From Bacillota bacterium (GTDB lineage: Bacteria; Bacillota; Sulfobacillia; JAJYWN01; JAJZPE01): a stretch of DNA of 35,497 bases. The stretch spans positions 1 through 35,497 of the forward strand of contig DASXUT010000198.1 in NCBI GenBank assembly GCA_036504675.1, read 5' to 3'. The notes below the pieces were generated by a model. It was not told the DNA's origin. It did not search any database and saw nothing but the letters and a program-made list of their open reading frames with translations. The position numbers were made by a program, and so were the translations under genes. Positions within the stretch are counted from its first letter, which is position 1. Each line of letters begins with the position of its first letter. Of this stretch, positions 23,410-33,031 are shown piece by piece.

Positions 23410-24744
23410 GTGGACTTGACCGAACTGACCATTTTGGGCGGCTACCTGGTGCCCTCGGCGGCCGCCGGACCGAAGAAGGACTGGGGCCTTCACCTTAGCG
23501 ACGGGGTCATCACCGAAGTCGGCCCCAACGCGACCGTCGAAAGCGCCCACCCGGGCAGCCCCGTCCTGGACGAGCGGGACAAGATCGTCCTCCCGGGCTT
23601 CGTCAACACCCACATGCACATGTACGGGCTCCTCTCCCACGGCATCAGCGTGCCCGTGGCCCCGCGGGGGTTCTACCCGTTCCTCGAGGAGTTCTGGTGG
23701 CCGTACGTCGAGGACCAGCTCGACCGAGAGTTGATCCGGGATGCCGCCGCACTGGCCTGTGTGGAGATGGTCCGGAGCGGGGTGACCAGCTTCGCCGACA
23801 TCCTCGAGGCTCCCAACGCCATCCCGGGGGCCCTCGAGGCCGAGCGGGAAGCGGTCGCAGCGGCGGGCCTAAGGGGCATCCTCTCCTTCGAGGCCACCGA
23901 GCGGATGGGGGCCGAGAACGGCCGGCTGGGTCTGGCCGAGAACGCCGACTTCGTCCGGCGCCACAACCGCGCCGGGGCGGGCTCGCTGGTCACCGGGATG
24001 ATCTGCATCCACACCACCTTCACCTGTTCGGTCGACTTCCTGAAGGCGGCCCGCCGCCTGGCCGACGAGCTCAGCTCGGGGATCCAGTTCCACCTGTCGG
24101 AGAGCCCCTACGAACCCAGCTGGTGCCTGGAGCATCATGGCCAGCGCCCGGCCGAGCTCTATTCGGAAATCGGCTTCCTCGGCCCGGATGTCCTGGCCTC
24201 CCAGTGCGTCCAGCTGAGCGAGGACGAGATGGACCTCCTGGCCAGGCACGGGACGCGGGCTTCGCACATGCCCCTCTCCAACTGTGAGGTCGGCGGGGGA
24301 GTCGCCCCCGTGCCCGACCTGCTGGCCCGGGGCGTGACGGTGGGTCTGGGGAGCGACGGGTACATCAACAACTTCTTCGAGGTCATGCGGGGGGCGTTCC
24401 TGATCCACAAGGCCTACCGCCGCGACCCGCAGGTCATGCCGGCCGGGACCGTCTTCGACCTGGCCACCGGGCAGGGAGCGCGGGCCCTGGGTCTGGCCGA
24501 CACGGGGACCCTCGAGGCCGGTAAGGCGGCCGACATTGTCGTGGTTAAAGCCGACCTGCCCAGCCCGGTGAACGCCGGCAACCTCTTCGACCAGCTGGTG
24601 CTTTATCGCAATCCGCAGGACGTCGAACTGGTGATGGTCCGCGGCCGGGTGCTCCTGCAGGACGGCCGGTTGACGACGGTCGACGAGGAACGCGTGCGGG
24701 CGAGAGGCAGGGAAGCGGCGGCCAGCCTCTGGCGCAAGAAGTGA
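23410..24744 (+). CDS. SsnA-like amidohydrolase with an altered catalytic histidine
   Basis: A protein of 444 residues of the AtzA/TrzN/SsnA amidohydrolase group, close to the length of E. coli SsnA. His68 and His70 (NTHMHMY), His228 (FHLSES) and Asp316 (GSDGYIN) are in place. The position equal to His266 of the paralogue at 14753 is Gln265 (ASQCVQLS), so a residue that binds metal or the attacking water in relatives is changed. The enzyme may have altered chemistry or substrate rather than be dead, since the rest is well kept. GTG 23410 is used, with GGAGG four bases away; TTG 23416 is equally possible. It follows the third AOR by ten bases, repeating the AOR-amidohydrolase order of the first block. 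Confidence 0.8.
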   Translation: MDLTELTILGGYLVPSAAAGPKKDWGLHLSDGVITEVGPNATVESAHPGSPVLDERDKIVLPGFVNTHMHMYGLLSHGISVPVAPRGFYPFLEEFWWPYVEDQLDRELIRDAAALACVEMVRSGVTSFADILEAPNAIPGALEAEREAVAAAGLRGILSFEATERMGAENGRLGLAENADFVRRHNRAGAGSLVTGMICIHTTFTCSVDFLKAARRLADELSSGIQFHLSESPYEPSWCLEHHGQRPAELYSEIGFLGPDVLASQCVQLSEDEMDLLARHGTRASHMPLSNCEVGGGVAPVPDLLARGVTVGLGSDGYINNFFEVMRGAFLIHKAYRRDPQVMPAGTVFDLATGQGARALGLADTGTLEAGKAADIVVVKADLPSPVNAGNLFDQLVLYRNPQDVELVMVRGRVLLQDGRLTTVDEERVRARGREAAASLWRKK

Positions 24745-24827
24745 GTCGGCCCGAGCCGACGAGACGCGAAAGGCAAGCCCATCGCGGCAGAAGACAAACC
24801 CGCTGGGGTCGGAGGGAGAGCAACGAG

Positions 24828-25910
24828 ATGGCCGAACTGAGCGTCAACCTGTTGGGAGTCAAGCTGAAGAGTCCATTCATCCTGTCCTCGGGGCCGATGT
24901 CCTATTCGGGGGAGGCCCTGATCCGGTCGACCAAGGCTGGTGCCGGCGCGGTCGTCACCAAGACCATCCGCCTGAAGAAGGCCGACAACCCATATCCCCA
25001 CATGGTCCGGATCGCTCCGGGCACCCTGTTGAACGCCGAGAAGTGGTCAGACATCGAGGCTGATGAATGGATCATGACCGAGATCCCCAAGGCCAAAGCG
25101 GCCGGCGTGGTCGTCATCGGCAGCGTCGGGCATACCAAGGAAGAGGCCGAGGCCCTGGTCGGACCGGTGGCCGAGGCCGGCTGCGACCTGATCGAGCTGG
25201 TCGCCTACGACGAGGCCTCGATGATCCCGATGATCGAGGCGGCCCGCTCGAAGACGACCCTGCCGATCCTGGCCAAGGTCAGCCCGAACTGGCGGGAACT
25301 GCCGAGGGTGGCCGCCGATTGCCGGCGGGCCGGGGCCGACGGGGTCACCGCCGGCGATTCCTTCGGACCGACCCTGCGGTTGGACCTCGACACCGGGCGA
25401 CCGCTGCTCGGCAGCGACTTCGGCTTCGGCTGGCTGTCCGGGTCGGCCATCCTGCCCATCGCCCTCCGGATGGTGGCCGAGATCGCCCTCGGCCCGGGCG
25501 GCCCCATCGTCGGGGTCGGCGGCGTGACCAAGGCCGAAGAGGCCCTGGAGATGCTCTACGCCGGAGCGACGGCGGTCGGCGTGTGCACGGCGGCCATCCT
25601 CTTCGGTAACGAGGTCTTCGGTAAGCTCAATGACGGTCTGGCCAAGCTCCTCGACGCGCGCGGACTGGCGGATCCGGCCGCGGCCAGCGGCTTTTCGTTG
25701 AAACATCTGAGCCCCGGCGAGCGCCTGCGGAAGCTGGCCTTCTCCTATGACCCCGAGACCTGCACCGATTGTGGCCGTTGCCAGGACTACTGCCCCTACG
25801 GCGCGCGGACGGTCAAGCGGCCGAACATGTCCCTCGACGAAGAAGTCTGTCGCCACTGTGGATACTGCGTCTCGATCTGCCCGCCGAAGGCCCTCAAGGC
25901 CACCTGGTGA
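24828..25910 (+). CDS. PreA/dihydroorotate dehydrogenase-like flavoprotein with two [4Fe-4S] clusters
   Basis: A protein of 360 residues. Residues 1-300 form an FMN-binding TIM barrel like dihydroorotate dehydrogenase and PreA (GVKLKSPFILSSGPMSYSG at the start, GPIVGVGGVTKAEEAL near the phosphate site). Residues about 305-360 are a ferredoxin domain with Cys312/315/318/322 and Cys341/344/347/351, as in dihydropyrimidine dehydrogenase. The usual NxSCP catalytic loop is missing: that stretch reads LIELVAYDEASM. It may therefore reduce or oxidise a ring other than a normal pyrimidine. No PreT-type partner is adjacent; electrons could come from ferredoxin or the Isf proteins. GGAGGGAGAG precedes ATG 24828. 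It sits before a hydantoinase, the same order of chemistry as reductive pyrimidine breakdown. Confidence 0.82.
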   Translation: MAELSVNLLGVKLKSPFILSSGPMSYSGEALIRSTKAGAGAVVTKTIRLKKADNPYPHMVRIAPGTLLNAEKWSDIEADEWIMTEIPKAKAAGVVVIGSVGHTKEEAEALVGPVAEAGCDLIELVAYDEASMIPMIEAARSKTTLPILAKVSPNWRELPRVAADCRRAGADGVTAGDSFGPTLRLDLDTGRPLLGSDFGFGWLSGSAILPIALRMVAEIALGPGGPIVGVGGVTKAEEALEMLYAGATAVGVCTAAILFGNEVFGKLNDGLAKLLDARGLADPAAASGFSLKHLSPGERLRKLAFSYDPETCTDCGRCQDYCPYGARTVKRPNMSLDEEVCRHCGYCVSICPPKALKATW

Positions 25911-25971
25911 TAGTGCGCCTGGGGTGGGCCGGCGCGGCCGGGGCGGCGGGGACCGCACCCGCCCGGGGGTG

Positions 25972-27390
25972 ATGACGGTGGGGGGTGACCACTTGGATCT
26001 CGTGATCAAGAGCGGGACCGTGGTGACGGCCGCGGAGATGTTCCGGGCCGACATCGGCATCGCCGACGGGCGCGTCGCCTGCCTGGGCGAGATCTCTTGC
26101 CCTCCCGGGGTCCGCGCCATCGACGCGGCTGGGAAGCTGGTCATGCCCGTGGTCATCGACGCCCACGTGCACCTGGAGGACGTCGGGGACAACGGCACCC
26201 GCACGGCCGACGACTTCACCAGCGGCACTCGGGCCGCGGCCGCCGGGGGGACGACGACGGTCATCGACTTCGTCAGCCCCGCTCCCGGGGACTCACCATC
26301 GGAGGCGGCGGTGCTCCGGCGCCGGCAGGCCGAAGGGAAGGCCGTCATCGATTATGCGCTTCACTGCTGCATCCCCGAGGCCGCCCTGTTCACCCCCGCG
26401 GAAGCCATGGCGCTGCTGGCGGAGGGGATCTCCTCAGTCAAGCTCTTCACCGTCTATTCCGGCCTGGCCCTCGATACTCTCTCCCTATACCAGGTCATGC
26501 TGCGGGCGGCCGAAGCCGGCCTGACCATCTCGCTCCACGCCGAGACCGGTGAGATCATCGAGCACTACCGGCGGCAGTTCGCCGCCGATGGGAAGAAAGA
26601 CCCCCAGTATCACGCCTGGAGCCGGCCGTGGTTCTGCGAGCTCGAGGCGGTCGAACGGGCATTGGCCCTCAACGCGGCCGTCGGCGGCCGCCTCTACTTC
26701 GTCCACGTGACCACCCGGGCCGCCCTGGAGGCGATCATCCGGGCACGGCGCGAAGGCCAGGCCGTCTGGGCCGAGACCTGCCCGCACTACCTATTCCTGA
26801 ACGAGTCCGCACTGCGCGCCCCGGACGGCGGCAGGTACGTGATGGCGCCGCCGCTCCGCCGGGCCGACGACTCCGCGGCCCTCTGGTCGGGGCTGGCCGA
26901 CGGGACTGTCCAGGTGGTTGCCACCGACCACTGCCCGTTCCCGCTCAAGACCAAGGTGGGACGGCCATTCTACGAGGTGCCGAGCGGGGTCGGGTCGATC
27001 GAGCTGCTGTTCAACCTGATCCTCTCCGAGGGCGTCCTGGCCCCGGGCGGGCCGCGCCTGACCCCCAGCCGGGTGGCCGCCGTGCTGTCGACCAACCCGG
27101 CCCGCTTCTTCGGCCTCTACCCGAGGAAGGGCCACATCGCCCCGGGGGCCGACGCCGACCTGATCGTCGTCGACCCCTTGCGGACCCGGACCGTCCGCGC
27201 GGCGGACCTCCACGGTGGGGAGGATCACTCGATCTATGAGGGGGAGACCCTTCGGGGGGCGGTGGGAATGACGATCTCCCGAGGCGAAGTGGTCTACGAC
27301 CGCGGCAAGATCCTCGGAGAGGCCGGCCGCGGCCGCTATATCCATCGCCCGGTCGCGGGATGGGACCGGGCGGGGGGGGCCAGGACCTGA
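25972..27390 (+). CDS. hyuA: Hydantoinase/dihydropyrimidinase
   Basis: A protein of 472 residues, the family's usual length. It opens cyclic amides such as dihydropyrimidines and hydantoins to N-carbamoyl amino acids. The two-metal site is complete: His65 and His67 (DAHVHLED), carboxylated Lys157 (SSVKLFTVY), His189 (SLHAETGE), His245 (FVHVTT) and Asp319 (VATDHCPF). ATG 25972 is used; GTG 25978 and TTG 25993 (after GGGGGTG) are alternatives. Its TGA overlaps the next ATG. HyuA also belongs to the enterobacterial ygeW-ygeX-ygeY cluster. Its product type, an N-carbamoyl compound, suits the M20 hydrolases and carbamoyltransferase encoded here. Confidence 0.88.
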   Translation: MTVGGDHLDLVIKSGTVVTAAEMFRADIGIADGRVACLGEISCPPGVRAIDAAGKLVMPVVIDAHVHLEDVGDNGTRTADDFTSGTRAAAAGGTTTVIDFVSPAPGDSPSEAAVLRRRQAEGKAVIDYALHCCIPEAALFTPAEAMALLAEGISSVKLFTVYSGLALDTLSLYQVMLRAAEAGLTISLHAETGEIIEHYRRQFAADGKKDPQYHAWSRPWFCELEAVERALALNAAVGGRLYFVHVTTRAALEAIIRARREGQAVWAETCPHYLFLNESALRAPDGGRYVMAPPLRRADDSAALWSGLADGTVQVVATDHCPFPLKTKVGRPFYEVPSGVGSIELLFNLILSEGVLAPGGPRLTPSRVAAVLSTNPARFFGLYPRKGHIAPGADADLIVVDPLRTRTVRAADLHGGEDHSIYEGETLRGAVGMTISRGEVVYDRGKILGEAGRGRYIHRPVAGWDRAGGART

Positions 27391-27686
27391 TGCGCATCAC
27401 CGTCCGCTACTACGGCTTCCTTCAGGTCCTGACCGGATTGACGGAAGAGGTCTTCGACCAACCGTCCCTCGGCCCGACGAACAGCTTGGGTGAGTTGATC
27501 GAGACGATCGCCGAACGTCGCCCGACCCTGCGCGAGGTGTGCCCGGTGGGACCGGCCATCGACCGGAACCTCCTGGTCTTCCGGAACCGCGGGCGAGTGG
27601 CGGGCAGCGATTTACGCGGAGTGACCGTGGCCGACGGGGACGTGATCGACCTTGTGCCTCCGTTGGGAGGGGGCTGCGCCGAATGA
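27390..27686 (+). CDS. MoaD/ThiS-type ubiquitin-like protein with a C-terminal tail
   Basis: A protein of 98 residues with a beta-grasp pattern (MRITVRYYGFLQVLTG, then DGDVIDLVPP). Its end is PLGGGCAE: the diglycine at 93-95 is followed by Cys-Ala-Glu, whereas MoaD normally ends at Gly-Gly. It must be trimmed to act as a thiocarboxylate carrier, as described for some ThiS/MoaD relatives processed by JAMM peptidases, or it no longer acts as one. No JAMM gene is in the window. The tail codons overlap the start of the next gene (ATGA), so the extension may have arisen through operon compaction. It lies between hydantoinase and M20 hydrolase and probably serves the third AOR. Confidence 0.78.
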   Translation: MRITVRYYGFLQVLTGLTEEVFDQPSLGPTNSLGELIETIAERRPTLREVCPVGPAIDRNLLVFRNRGRVAGSDLRGVTVADGDVIDLVPPLGGGCAE

Positions 27687-28867
27687 AGGAAAAGGTTGTG
27701 GAGCTGGCTAAGGAGCTCGTGCGGGCGCCCAGTCCGAGCGGTGGAGAGGGTCGCGCGGCCGAGGTGGTCGCCGGGGCCATGCGGTCCCTGGGCTATGACC
27801 AGGTCGACTTGGATGACATGGGCAATGTCGTCGGGCGGGTCTTCGGCACGGCCGGGCTCCGGGAGGGCGCCGTCCTCTTCGACGGCCACCTCGACACGGT
27901 CGGCGTGGCCGAACCCCAGGCCTGGAGGTACCCGCCCTTCGCGGGGGCCGTCGACGGTGGCCGGCTCTACGGCCGGGGGGCCGCCGACATGAAGGGGGCC
28001 ATCGCCGCCATGGTCGTGGCGGCGGGGGCCGTGGCCGCCGGCGGGCGTCCCCCGGCCGATATTGTCGTCTGCGCGACGGTGGCCGAGGAGGTCATCGAAG
28101 GTCCTGCCCTGGAGTATGTAGCCGCCCGCGTGAGACCGGCCGTGGTCGTCGTCGGCGAGGCCACCGACCTCCAGCTGAGCATCGGGGGCCGCGGGCGGGG
28201 CGAGATCGTCGTCGAGACCATCGGCGTCCCGGCCCACTCGTCGACCCCGACGGTCGGGGTGAACGCGATCGGCGAGATGATGGCGGTCCTGGCCGAGGTC
28301 CGCCGGATGGCGTTGCCCACCGACGACTGGTTGGGACCGGCGATCATGGAGCCGACGGACATCGTTTCCGACCCGTACCCGGGGATGTCGGTGATCCCGT
28401 CGCGCTGCCGGGTGACCTTCGACCGGCGGCTGATGGTCGGGGAGACCCCCGAGGGGGTCCTGGCTTCGCTCGAGGCGGTCTTCGAGGCCATCCGCCGGCG
28501 GGAGCCCAACTTTGCGGGCCGGGCCAGGGTGGCCGAGGCCGAGTTCACGACCTACGGGGGACGGACCATCAGGGCCCCGAAGTTCGCCCCGGCCTGGATA
28601 CGGCCGTTCGACGACGCTTGGGTGGTCGCCGCTCGCAGGGGGCTGCGTTCGGCCAGGTTGGAAGCGCCCCTGGGCAGGTACGCCTTTTGCACTAACGGCA
28701 GCGGCACGGCCGGCCGGATGGGCCTTCCCACCCTGGGCTTCGGGCCGGGCCAGGAGAAGTCGGCCCACACCATCGACGAGAGCATCACCCTGGCCGAGCT
28801 GACGGCGGCCGTCGAGGGATACTACGGAATGGCCTTGGCCCTGTCGGCCAAGGCTGGTCCGGGGTAG
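27683..28867 (+). CDS. M20-family hydrolase, second copy (YgeY/ArgE-like)
   Basis: A protein of 394 residues of the M20 metallohydrolase family. Key residues are His69 and Asp71 (FDGHLDTV), Asp102 (GRGAADMKG), Glu135 and Glu136 (VAEEVIEG), and a late SAHTIDE segment with a metal-binding histidine. It overlaps the MoaD-like gene by four bases. It is clearly homologous to the YgeY-like protein at 17514 but diverged; both share the LGFGPGxxK/IGFGPGDGK stretch and the GRY/GRWxFxTxG segment before it. Downstream of a hydantoinase, hydrolysis of an N-carbamoyl amino acid is the simplest role. ArgE/DapE-type activity on another amide remains possible. Confidence 0.82.
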   Translation: MKEKVVELAKELVRAPSPSGGEGRAAEVVAGAMRSLGYDQVDLDDMGNVVGRVFGTAGLREGAVLFDGHLDTVGVAEPQAWRYPPFAGAVDGGRLYGRGAADMKGAIAAMVVAAGAVAAGGRPPADIVVCATVAEEVIEGPALEYVAARVRPAVVVVGEATDLQLSIGGRGRGEIVVETIGVPAHSSTPTVGVNAIGEMMAVLAEVRRMALPTDDWLGPAIMEPTDIVSDPYPGMSVIPSRCRVTFDRRLMVGETPEGVLASLEAVFEAIRRREPNFAGRARVAEAEFTTYGGRTIRAPKFAPAWIRPFDDAWVVAARRGLRSARLEAPLGRYAFCTNGSGTAGRMGLPTLGFGPGQEKSAHTIDESITLAELTAAVEGYYGMALALSAKAGPG

Positions 28868-28964
28868 CCTTGGGCCCCCCAGGGAAGGAAATCCAAAACC
28901 CTTTGTAGAAAGCAAATAATCGACCAATTAGCGACAAGCTTCAGATGAACCGGAGGACGTCATC
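28868..28964 (+). promoter_or_regulatory. AT-rich intergenic region, weak promoter candidate
   Basis: Bases about 28888-28940 are much richer in A and T than the surroundings. TTGTAG (28903-28908) and AATTAG (28926-28931) are 17 bases apart, each matching the consensus in three of six positions. It may start an internal transcript for the amino-acid genes that follow. GGAGG at 28952-28956 is the ribosome site of the next gene. Confidence 0.3.
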
Positions 28965-30194
28965 GTGGAACTGGTTTGCACCCTCTGCGGCCGGACCTAT
29001 GAGGCCGCGCCCGACGCCAAGACCTGCCCCGAGTGCGGGGTTGAGGGCATCCTCGACGTGGTCTACGACTACGAGCAGGTCCGCCGGGAGCTGACCCGTG
29101 AATCCCTGGCCCGAAACCCCGAGCGCACGATGTGGCGCTACCTGCCACTGTTGCCGGTCGATCCGGCGACCCGCCGGCCGAACCTCAGGCTCGGTTGGAG
29201 CCCGCTCTACCGGGAGGATCGCTACGCCAGGGCCATCGGTCTCGAGAACGTCTACGTCAAGGATGACGGCCAGAACCCGACGGCCTCCCTGAAGGACCGG
29301 GCCTCGGCCGTGGGCGTGGTCATGGCGATCGAGGCCGGGGCCGAGGTCATCGCCTGCTCGTCGACGGGCAACGCCGGTTCATCCCTGGCCGGCAACGCCA
29401 CGGCGGCCGGGCTCAAGAGCGTCATCTTCGTCCCGGAGCGGGCCCCCCAGGGGAAGCTGGCCCAACTCCTCCTGTTCGGGGCGACGGTGGTCATGGTCAA
29501 GGGCGATTACGAGGCCGCCTTCAGGCTGTCGGCCGAGGCCATCGCCAAGTGGGGCTGGTACAACCGGAACGCCGCCCTCAACCCATACCTGGTCGAGGGG
29601 AAGAAGACGGTCTCCCTGGAGATCGCCGAGCAATTGGGCTGGGAGGCCCCCGACTGGGTGGCGGTCTCCGTCGGCGACGGCTGCACGGTGGCCGGGGTCG
29701 GCAAGGGCTTCGTGGAGCTGCACCGGATCGGCCTGATCGACCGCGTCCCCAGGATCCTGGGGGTCCAGGCCGAGGGCTGCGCCCCCTTGTACCGAGCCTA
29801 CCGGGCGGGGGGCGAGCGCTTCGCCCCGGAGCCCGAGAACACCCTGGCCGACAGCATTGCCGTGGGCGTGCCGCGCAATCCGGTCAAAGCCCTCAGGGCC
29901 GTGCGCCAGGCGCGGGGCGAGATGATCACGGTGACCGATGAAGAGATCCTGGCGGCCATGCGGACGCTCGGCCGCCATGCTGGAGTGCTGGCCGAACCGG
30001 CGGCCGCGGCGTCTTTCGCCGGCCTGGCCAAGGCGGCCGCCGTGGGGATGGTAAAGCCCAGTGAAATCGCCGTTGGCATCGTTACCGGAAACGGCCTCAA
30101 GGATGTGGCCAACAGCCTCAAGGCGGCCGGCGAGCCGATCCACATCGAACCCGACCTGGCTCAGCTGGAGCGAGCCCTGGCGAGGCGGGCATGA
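28965..30194 (+). CDS. Threonine synthase-like PLP enzyme with zinc ribbon
   Basis: A protein of 409 residues of fold-type II PLP enzymes. Residues 1-30 hold Cys5, Cys8, Cys21 and Cys24, a zinc-ribbon-like N-terminus frequent in threonine synthase-family proteins. The PLP lysine is Lys110 (NPTASLKDRA) and the phosphate loop is SSTGNAGSSLAG. Threonine synthase makes threonine from O-phosphohomoserine, but relatives do beta- or gamma-eliminations on other amino acids. In a catabolic island without other threonine genes, an elimination such as that of diaminopropionate or a threonine/serine-like substrate is equally plausible. GTG 28965 is eight bases after GGAGG. Exact activity is undetermined. 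Confidence 0.8.
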   Translation: MELVCTLCGRTYEAAPDAKTCPECGVEGILDVVYDYEQVRRELTRESLARNPERTMWRYLPLLPVDPATRRPNLRLGWSPLYREDRYARAIGLENVYVKDDGQNPTASLKDRASAVGVVMAIEAGAEVIACSSTGNAGSSLAGNATAAGLKSVIFVPERAPQGKLAQLLLFGATVVMVKGDYEAAFRLSAEAIAKWGWYNRNAALNPYLVEGKKTVSLEIAEQLGWEAPDWVAVSVGDGCTVAGVGKGFVELHRIGLIDRVPRILGVQAEGCAPLYRAYRAGGERFAPEPENTLADSIAVGVPRNPVKALRAVRQARGEMITVTDEEILAAMRTLGRHAGVLAEPAAAASFAGLAKAAAVGMVKPSEIAVGIVTGNGLKDVANSLKAAGEPIHIEPDLAQLERALARRA

Positions 30195-30308
30195 AGCGAG
30201 ACAAGGGGTCGCCCCGCCGGCGCGGTTGGCAGCGACCTTAGCGGACTTCTTATCGATCTTGGCCCACAGTCTTGAAACCTAGCGTCGACTCTCGAGGAGG
30301 CAGCGAAA

Positions 30309-31694
30309 ATGGCAAAGTACGTCTACGGTCCAACCTTCGACGAAATGCTCCATCCCGAGCGGATCCCGGGGGACATCCGGAAGAAAGCCCAGAAAGCCCT
30401 CAGGGAAGACCCCCTCGACCCGATCAACCTCTTCAACATCACCTGGAAGGACCCCGAGAACAAGGCCCGCTGCATCGTCCTTGAGAAGGCCTTGACCGGC
30501 GTAGACGCCAACATCGTCGTTCTTTATGGCAAGGAGTTCCCCACCGGCAGCCACAAGGTCGGTCCGACCTACTCGGTGGCCATGGAGAAGCAACTCCACA
30601 AGGAGATCGTGCCGGGGGCCCACACCCTCGTCTGGCCTTCCACGGGCAACTACGGCATCGGCGGGGCTTGGGTCGGTCCCAGGCTAGGCTACAAGTCCGT
30701 CGTCGTCCTCCCCGAGATGATGAGCCAGGAGCGGTTTGACCGGATCAAATCGTATGGGGCGACGTACATCGCCACGCCGGGCTGCGAGTCGAACGTCAAG
30801 GAGATCTACGACGCCTGCAAAGAGCTGGCCAAGCAGGGTGAGATCAGGGTCCTCAACCAGTTCGAGGCGATGGCCAACTACCGCTTCCACTACTACGTCA
30901 CCGGGAACAGCGTGGCCGAAGCCCTCGAAGACCTGAAGGCCCAAGGTGTCGGCGACGGTCGGCCGGCTGCCTTCGTCTCGGCGATGGGCTCGGCCGGGAC
31001 GATCGCCGCCGGTGATCGCTTGAAGCAGATCAACAGCGACTGCAAGATCGTCGGCCTGGAGCCGGTGCAGTGCCCGACCCTCTTCGAGAACGGCTATGGG
31101 GGGCACGACATCCAGGGGATCGGCGACAAGCACGTCACCTGGATTCACAACGTCCTCAACATGGACGCCGTGATGTGCATCGACGACCTCGAGTCGAAGA
31201 AGGGGCTGCAACTGTTCACCGAGCCGGCCGGCCGGGAGTACCTTGTGGATCAGGCCGGCGTAACCCCGGAGCAGGCTTCCAAGCTGTCGACCTACTTTGG
31301 CATCTCGGGCATCTGCAACGTCCTGGGGGCCATCAAGACGGCCAAGTACTACGCGCTTGGACCCGACGACAACGTGGTCACTATCGCCACTGACAGCATC
31401 GACCGCTACCCATCGGTGATGGCCGAGATGGCCAAGAACTACGGGGCGATCACCCGGCCGCGGGCGGCCGCCTATTTCGAGTCGATCTTCCATGGGGCCA
31501 AGCTCGATTGGATTCAGGAAGGTGACCGGTTGAACCGGCAGCGCTGGTTCAACCTGAAGTACTACACCTGGGTCGAACAGCAGGGCAAGACGGTCGACGA
31601 GTTGAATGCTCAGCGGAGCCAGGAGTGGTGGCGCGACCACCAGGAGCGGGTGACCGTCTTCGACCAGCTCCTCCGAGAGGCTCGGGGCTTCTGA
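30309..31694 (+). CDS. Fold-type II PLP-dependent enzyme, TrpB/cysteine synthase-like
   Basis: A protein of 461 residues. The PLP lysine is Lys83 in [12 protein letters not shown], and [12 protein letters not shown] is the phosphate-binding loop, so it belongs to the tryptophan synthase beta/cysteine synthase superfamily. I do not recognise a specific characterised member. Length exceeds that of cysteine synthases; the C-terminal 80 residues are rich in Trp, Arg and Glu. It occupies the place of the diaminopropionate ammonia-lyase YgeX in yge-type clusters, and could carry out a similar beta-elimination giving pyruvate and ammonia, but its active-site motif differs from that lyase, so this is only a hypothesis. 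GAGGAGG is well placed before ATG 30309. Confidence 0.75.
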   Translation: MAKYVYGPTFDEMLHPERIPGDIRKKAQKALREDPLDPINLFNITWKDPENKARCIVLEKALTGVDANIVVLYGKEFPTGSHKVGPTYSVAMEKQLHKEIVPGAHTLVWPSTGNYGIGGAWVGPRLGYKSVVVLPEMMSQERFDRIKSYGATYIATPGCESNVKEIYDACKELAKQGEIRVLNQFEAMANYRFHYYVTGNSVAEALEDLKAQGVGDGRPAAFVSAMGSAGTIAAGDRLKQINSDCKIVGLEPVQCPTLFENGYGGHDIQGIGDKHVTWIHNVLNMDAVMCIDDLESKKGLQLFTEPAGREYLVDQAGVTPEQASKLSTYFGISGICNVLGAIKTAKYYALGPDDNVVTIATDSIDRYPSVMAEMAKNYGAITRPRAAAYFESIFHGAKLDWIQEGDRLNRQRWFNLKYYTWVEQQGKTVDELNAQRSQEWWRDHQERVTVFDQLLREARGF

Positions 31695-31758
31695 CTCTAA
31701 TCGCGGCAGCAATCCCGGCCTCCCGAGAGAGACCGGAGATGGGGAGGAATTTCACCAG

Positions 31759-33012
31759 ATGGATCGCTACAGTCAAAAAGGTCTTCGGGCCGTCGACCCT
31801 GAGGTCGCCCTGGCCATCGAGAACGAGCTTACCCGGCAACGCGAGGGGCTTGAACTGATTGCCTCGGAGAACTACGCCCCGGCCGAAGTGATGTGGGCTC
31901 AGGGCTCGGTGATGACCAACAAGTACGCCGAGGGTCTGCCGGCCGCCCGCTATTACGGCGGCTGCGAGTATGTCGACGTCGTCGAGAACCTCGCCCGTGA
32001 CCGGGCCAAGAAGCTCTTCGGGGCCGACCATGCCAACGTTCAGCCGCACTCAGGGGCTCAGGCCAACACCTCGGTCTACTTCGCCATGCTGAAGCCGGGG
32101 GATACGGTCCTGGGCATGGACCTCTCCCATGGCGGGCACCTGACCCACGGCCATCCGCTCAACCTGTCGGGCAAGTACTTCAACTTCATCCCTTACGGGG
32201 TCCGGCGGGACACCGAGACCATCGACTATGAGCAGCTGGCCAGACTGGCTGCGGAGCACCGCCCGAAGCTGATCGTCGCCGGGGCCAGCGCCTATCCGCG
32301 GGTCATCGAATTTGCCCGGATCGCCGAGATCGCCAAGGGTGTCGGGGCCCTGTTCATGGTGGACATGGCCCACATCGCCGGCTTGGTGGCGACCGGGGTT
32401 CATCCCTCGCCGGTGCCGTACGCCGACTTCGTCACCACGACCACTCACAAGACCCTGCGCGGACCGCGCGGCGGGCTCATCCTCTGCCGGGCGCAGTACG
32501 CCGAGGCCATCGACAAGGCCGTCTTCCCAGGCATCCAGGGCGGCCCGCTGATGCATGTCATCGCCGCCAAGGCCGTCTCCTTCGGCCTCGATCTCCGGGC
32601 CGACTTCGTGGATTACCAGAAACAGGTGGTCAAGAACGCCCAGGCGATGGCCGCGACGATGGTCGAGGAAGGCTTCCGGCTGGTCTCCGGCGGTACCGAC
32701 AACCACCTCATCCTGGTCGACGTGGGCGTCCGCGACCTTACCGGCAAGAAGGCCGAGACGATGCTGGGGGAAGCGGCGATCACGGTGAACAAGAACACCA
32801 TCCCCTACGACACCAGGGGAGCCAAGTCGGCCAGCGGCATCCGAGTCGGGACGCCGGCCGTGACCACCCGCGGGATGAAGGAGAAAGAGATGAAGGCCAT
32901 CGGCCGGCTGATGGGCGACGTGCTCCTGCGCGGGGCCGCGCCGGCGGAAGTCCGCCAGAAGGTCCTCGAGCTATGCCAAGCCTTCCCGCTATACGAGGGG
33001 CTGCCGGTCTGA
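31759..33012 (+). CDS. glyA: Serine hydroxymethyltransferase
   Basis: A protein of 417 residues, the normal GlyA length. It interconverts glycine and serine with tetrahydrofolate in the cytoplasm. Conserved features are LIASENYAP near the start, [19 protein letters not shown], the PLP lysine Lys231 in [13 protein letters not shown], and the C-terminal [19 protein letters not shown] lies upstream of ATG 31759. The position between a PLP lyase-like gene and carbamate kinase suggests it serves catabolism here: classical clostridial purine breakdown ends in glycine, which SHMT carries on to serine and pyruvate. It could also be the cell's only housekeeping copy. Confidence 0.95.
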   Translation: MDRYSQKGLRAVDPEVALAIENELTRQREGLELIASENYAPAEVMWAQGSVMTNKYAEGLPAARYYGGCEYVDVVENLARDRAKKLFGADHANVQPHSGAQANTSVYFAMLKPGDTVLGMDLSHGGHLTHGHPLNLSGKYFNFIPYGVRRDTETIDYEQLARLAAEHRPKLIVAGASAYPRVIEFARIAEIAKGVGALFMVDMAHIAGLVATGVHPSPVPYADFVTTTTHKTLRGPRGGLILCRAQYAEAIDKAVFPGIQGGPLMHVIAAKAVSFGLDLRADFVDYQKQVVKNAQAMAATMVEEGFRLVSGGTDNHLILVDVGVRDLTGKKAETMLGEAAITVNKNTIPYDTRGAKSASGIRVGTPAVTTRGMKEKEMKAIGRLMGDVLLRGAAPAEVRQKVLELCQAFPLYEGLPV

Positions 33013-33031
33013 CGCGACCGGGCTCGGGCGG

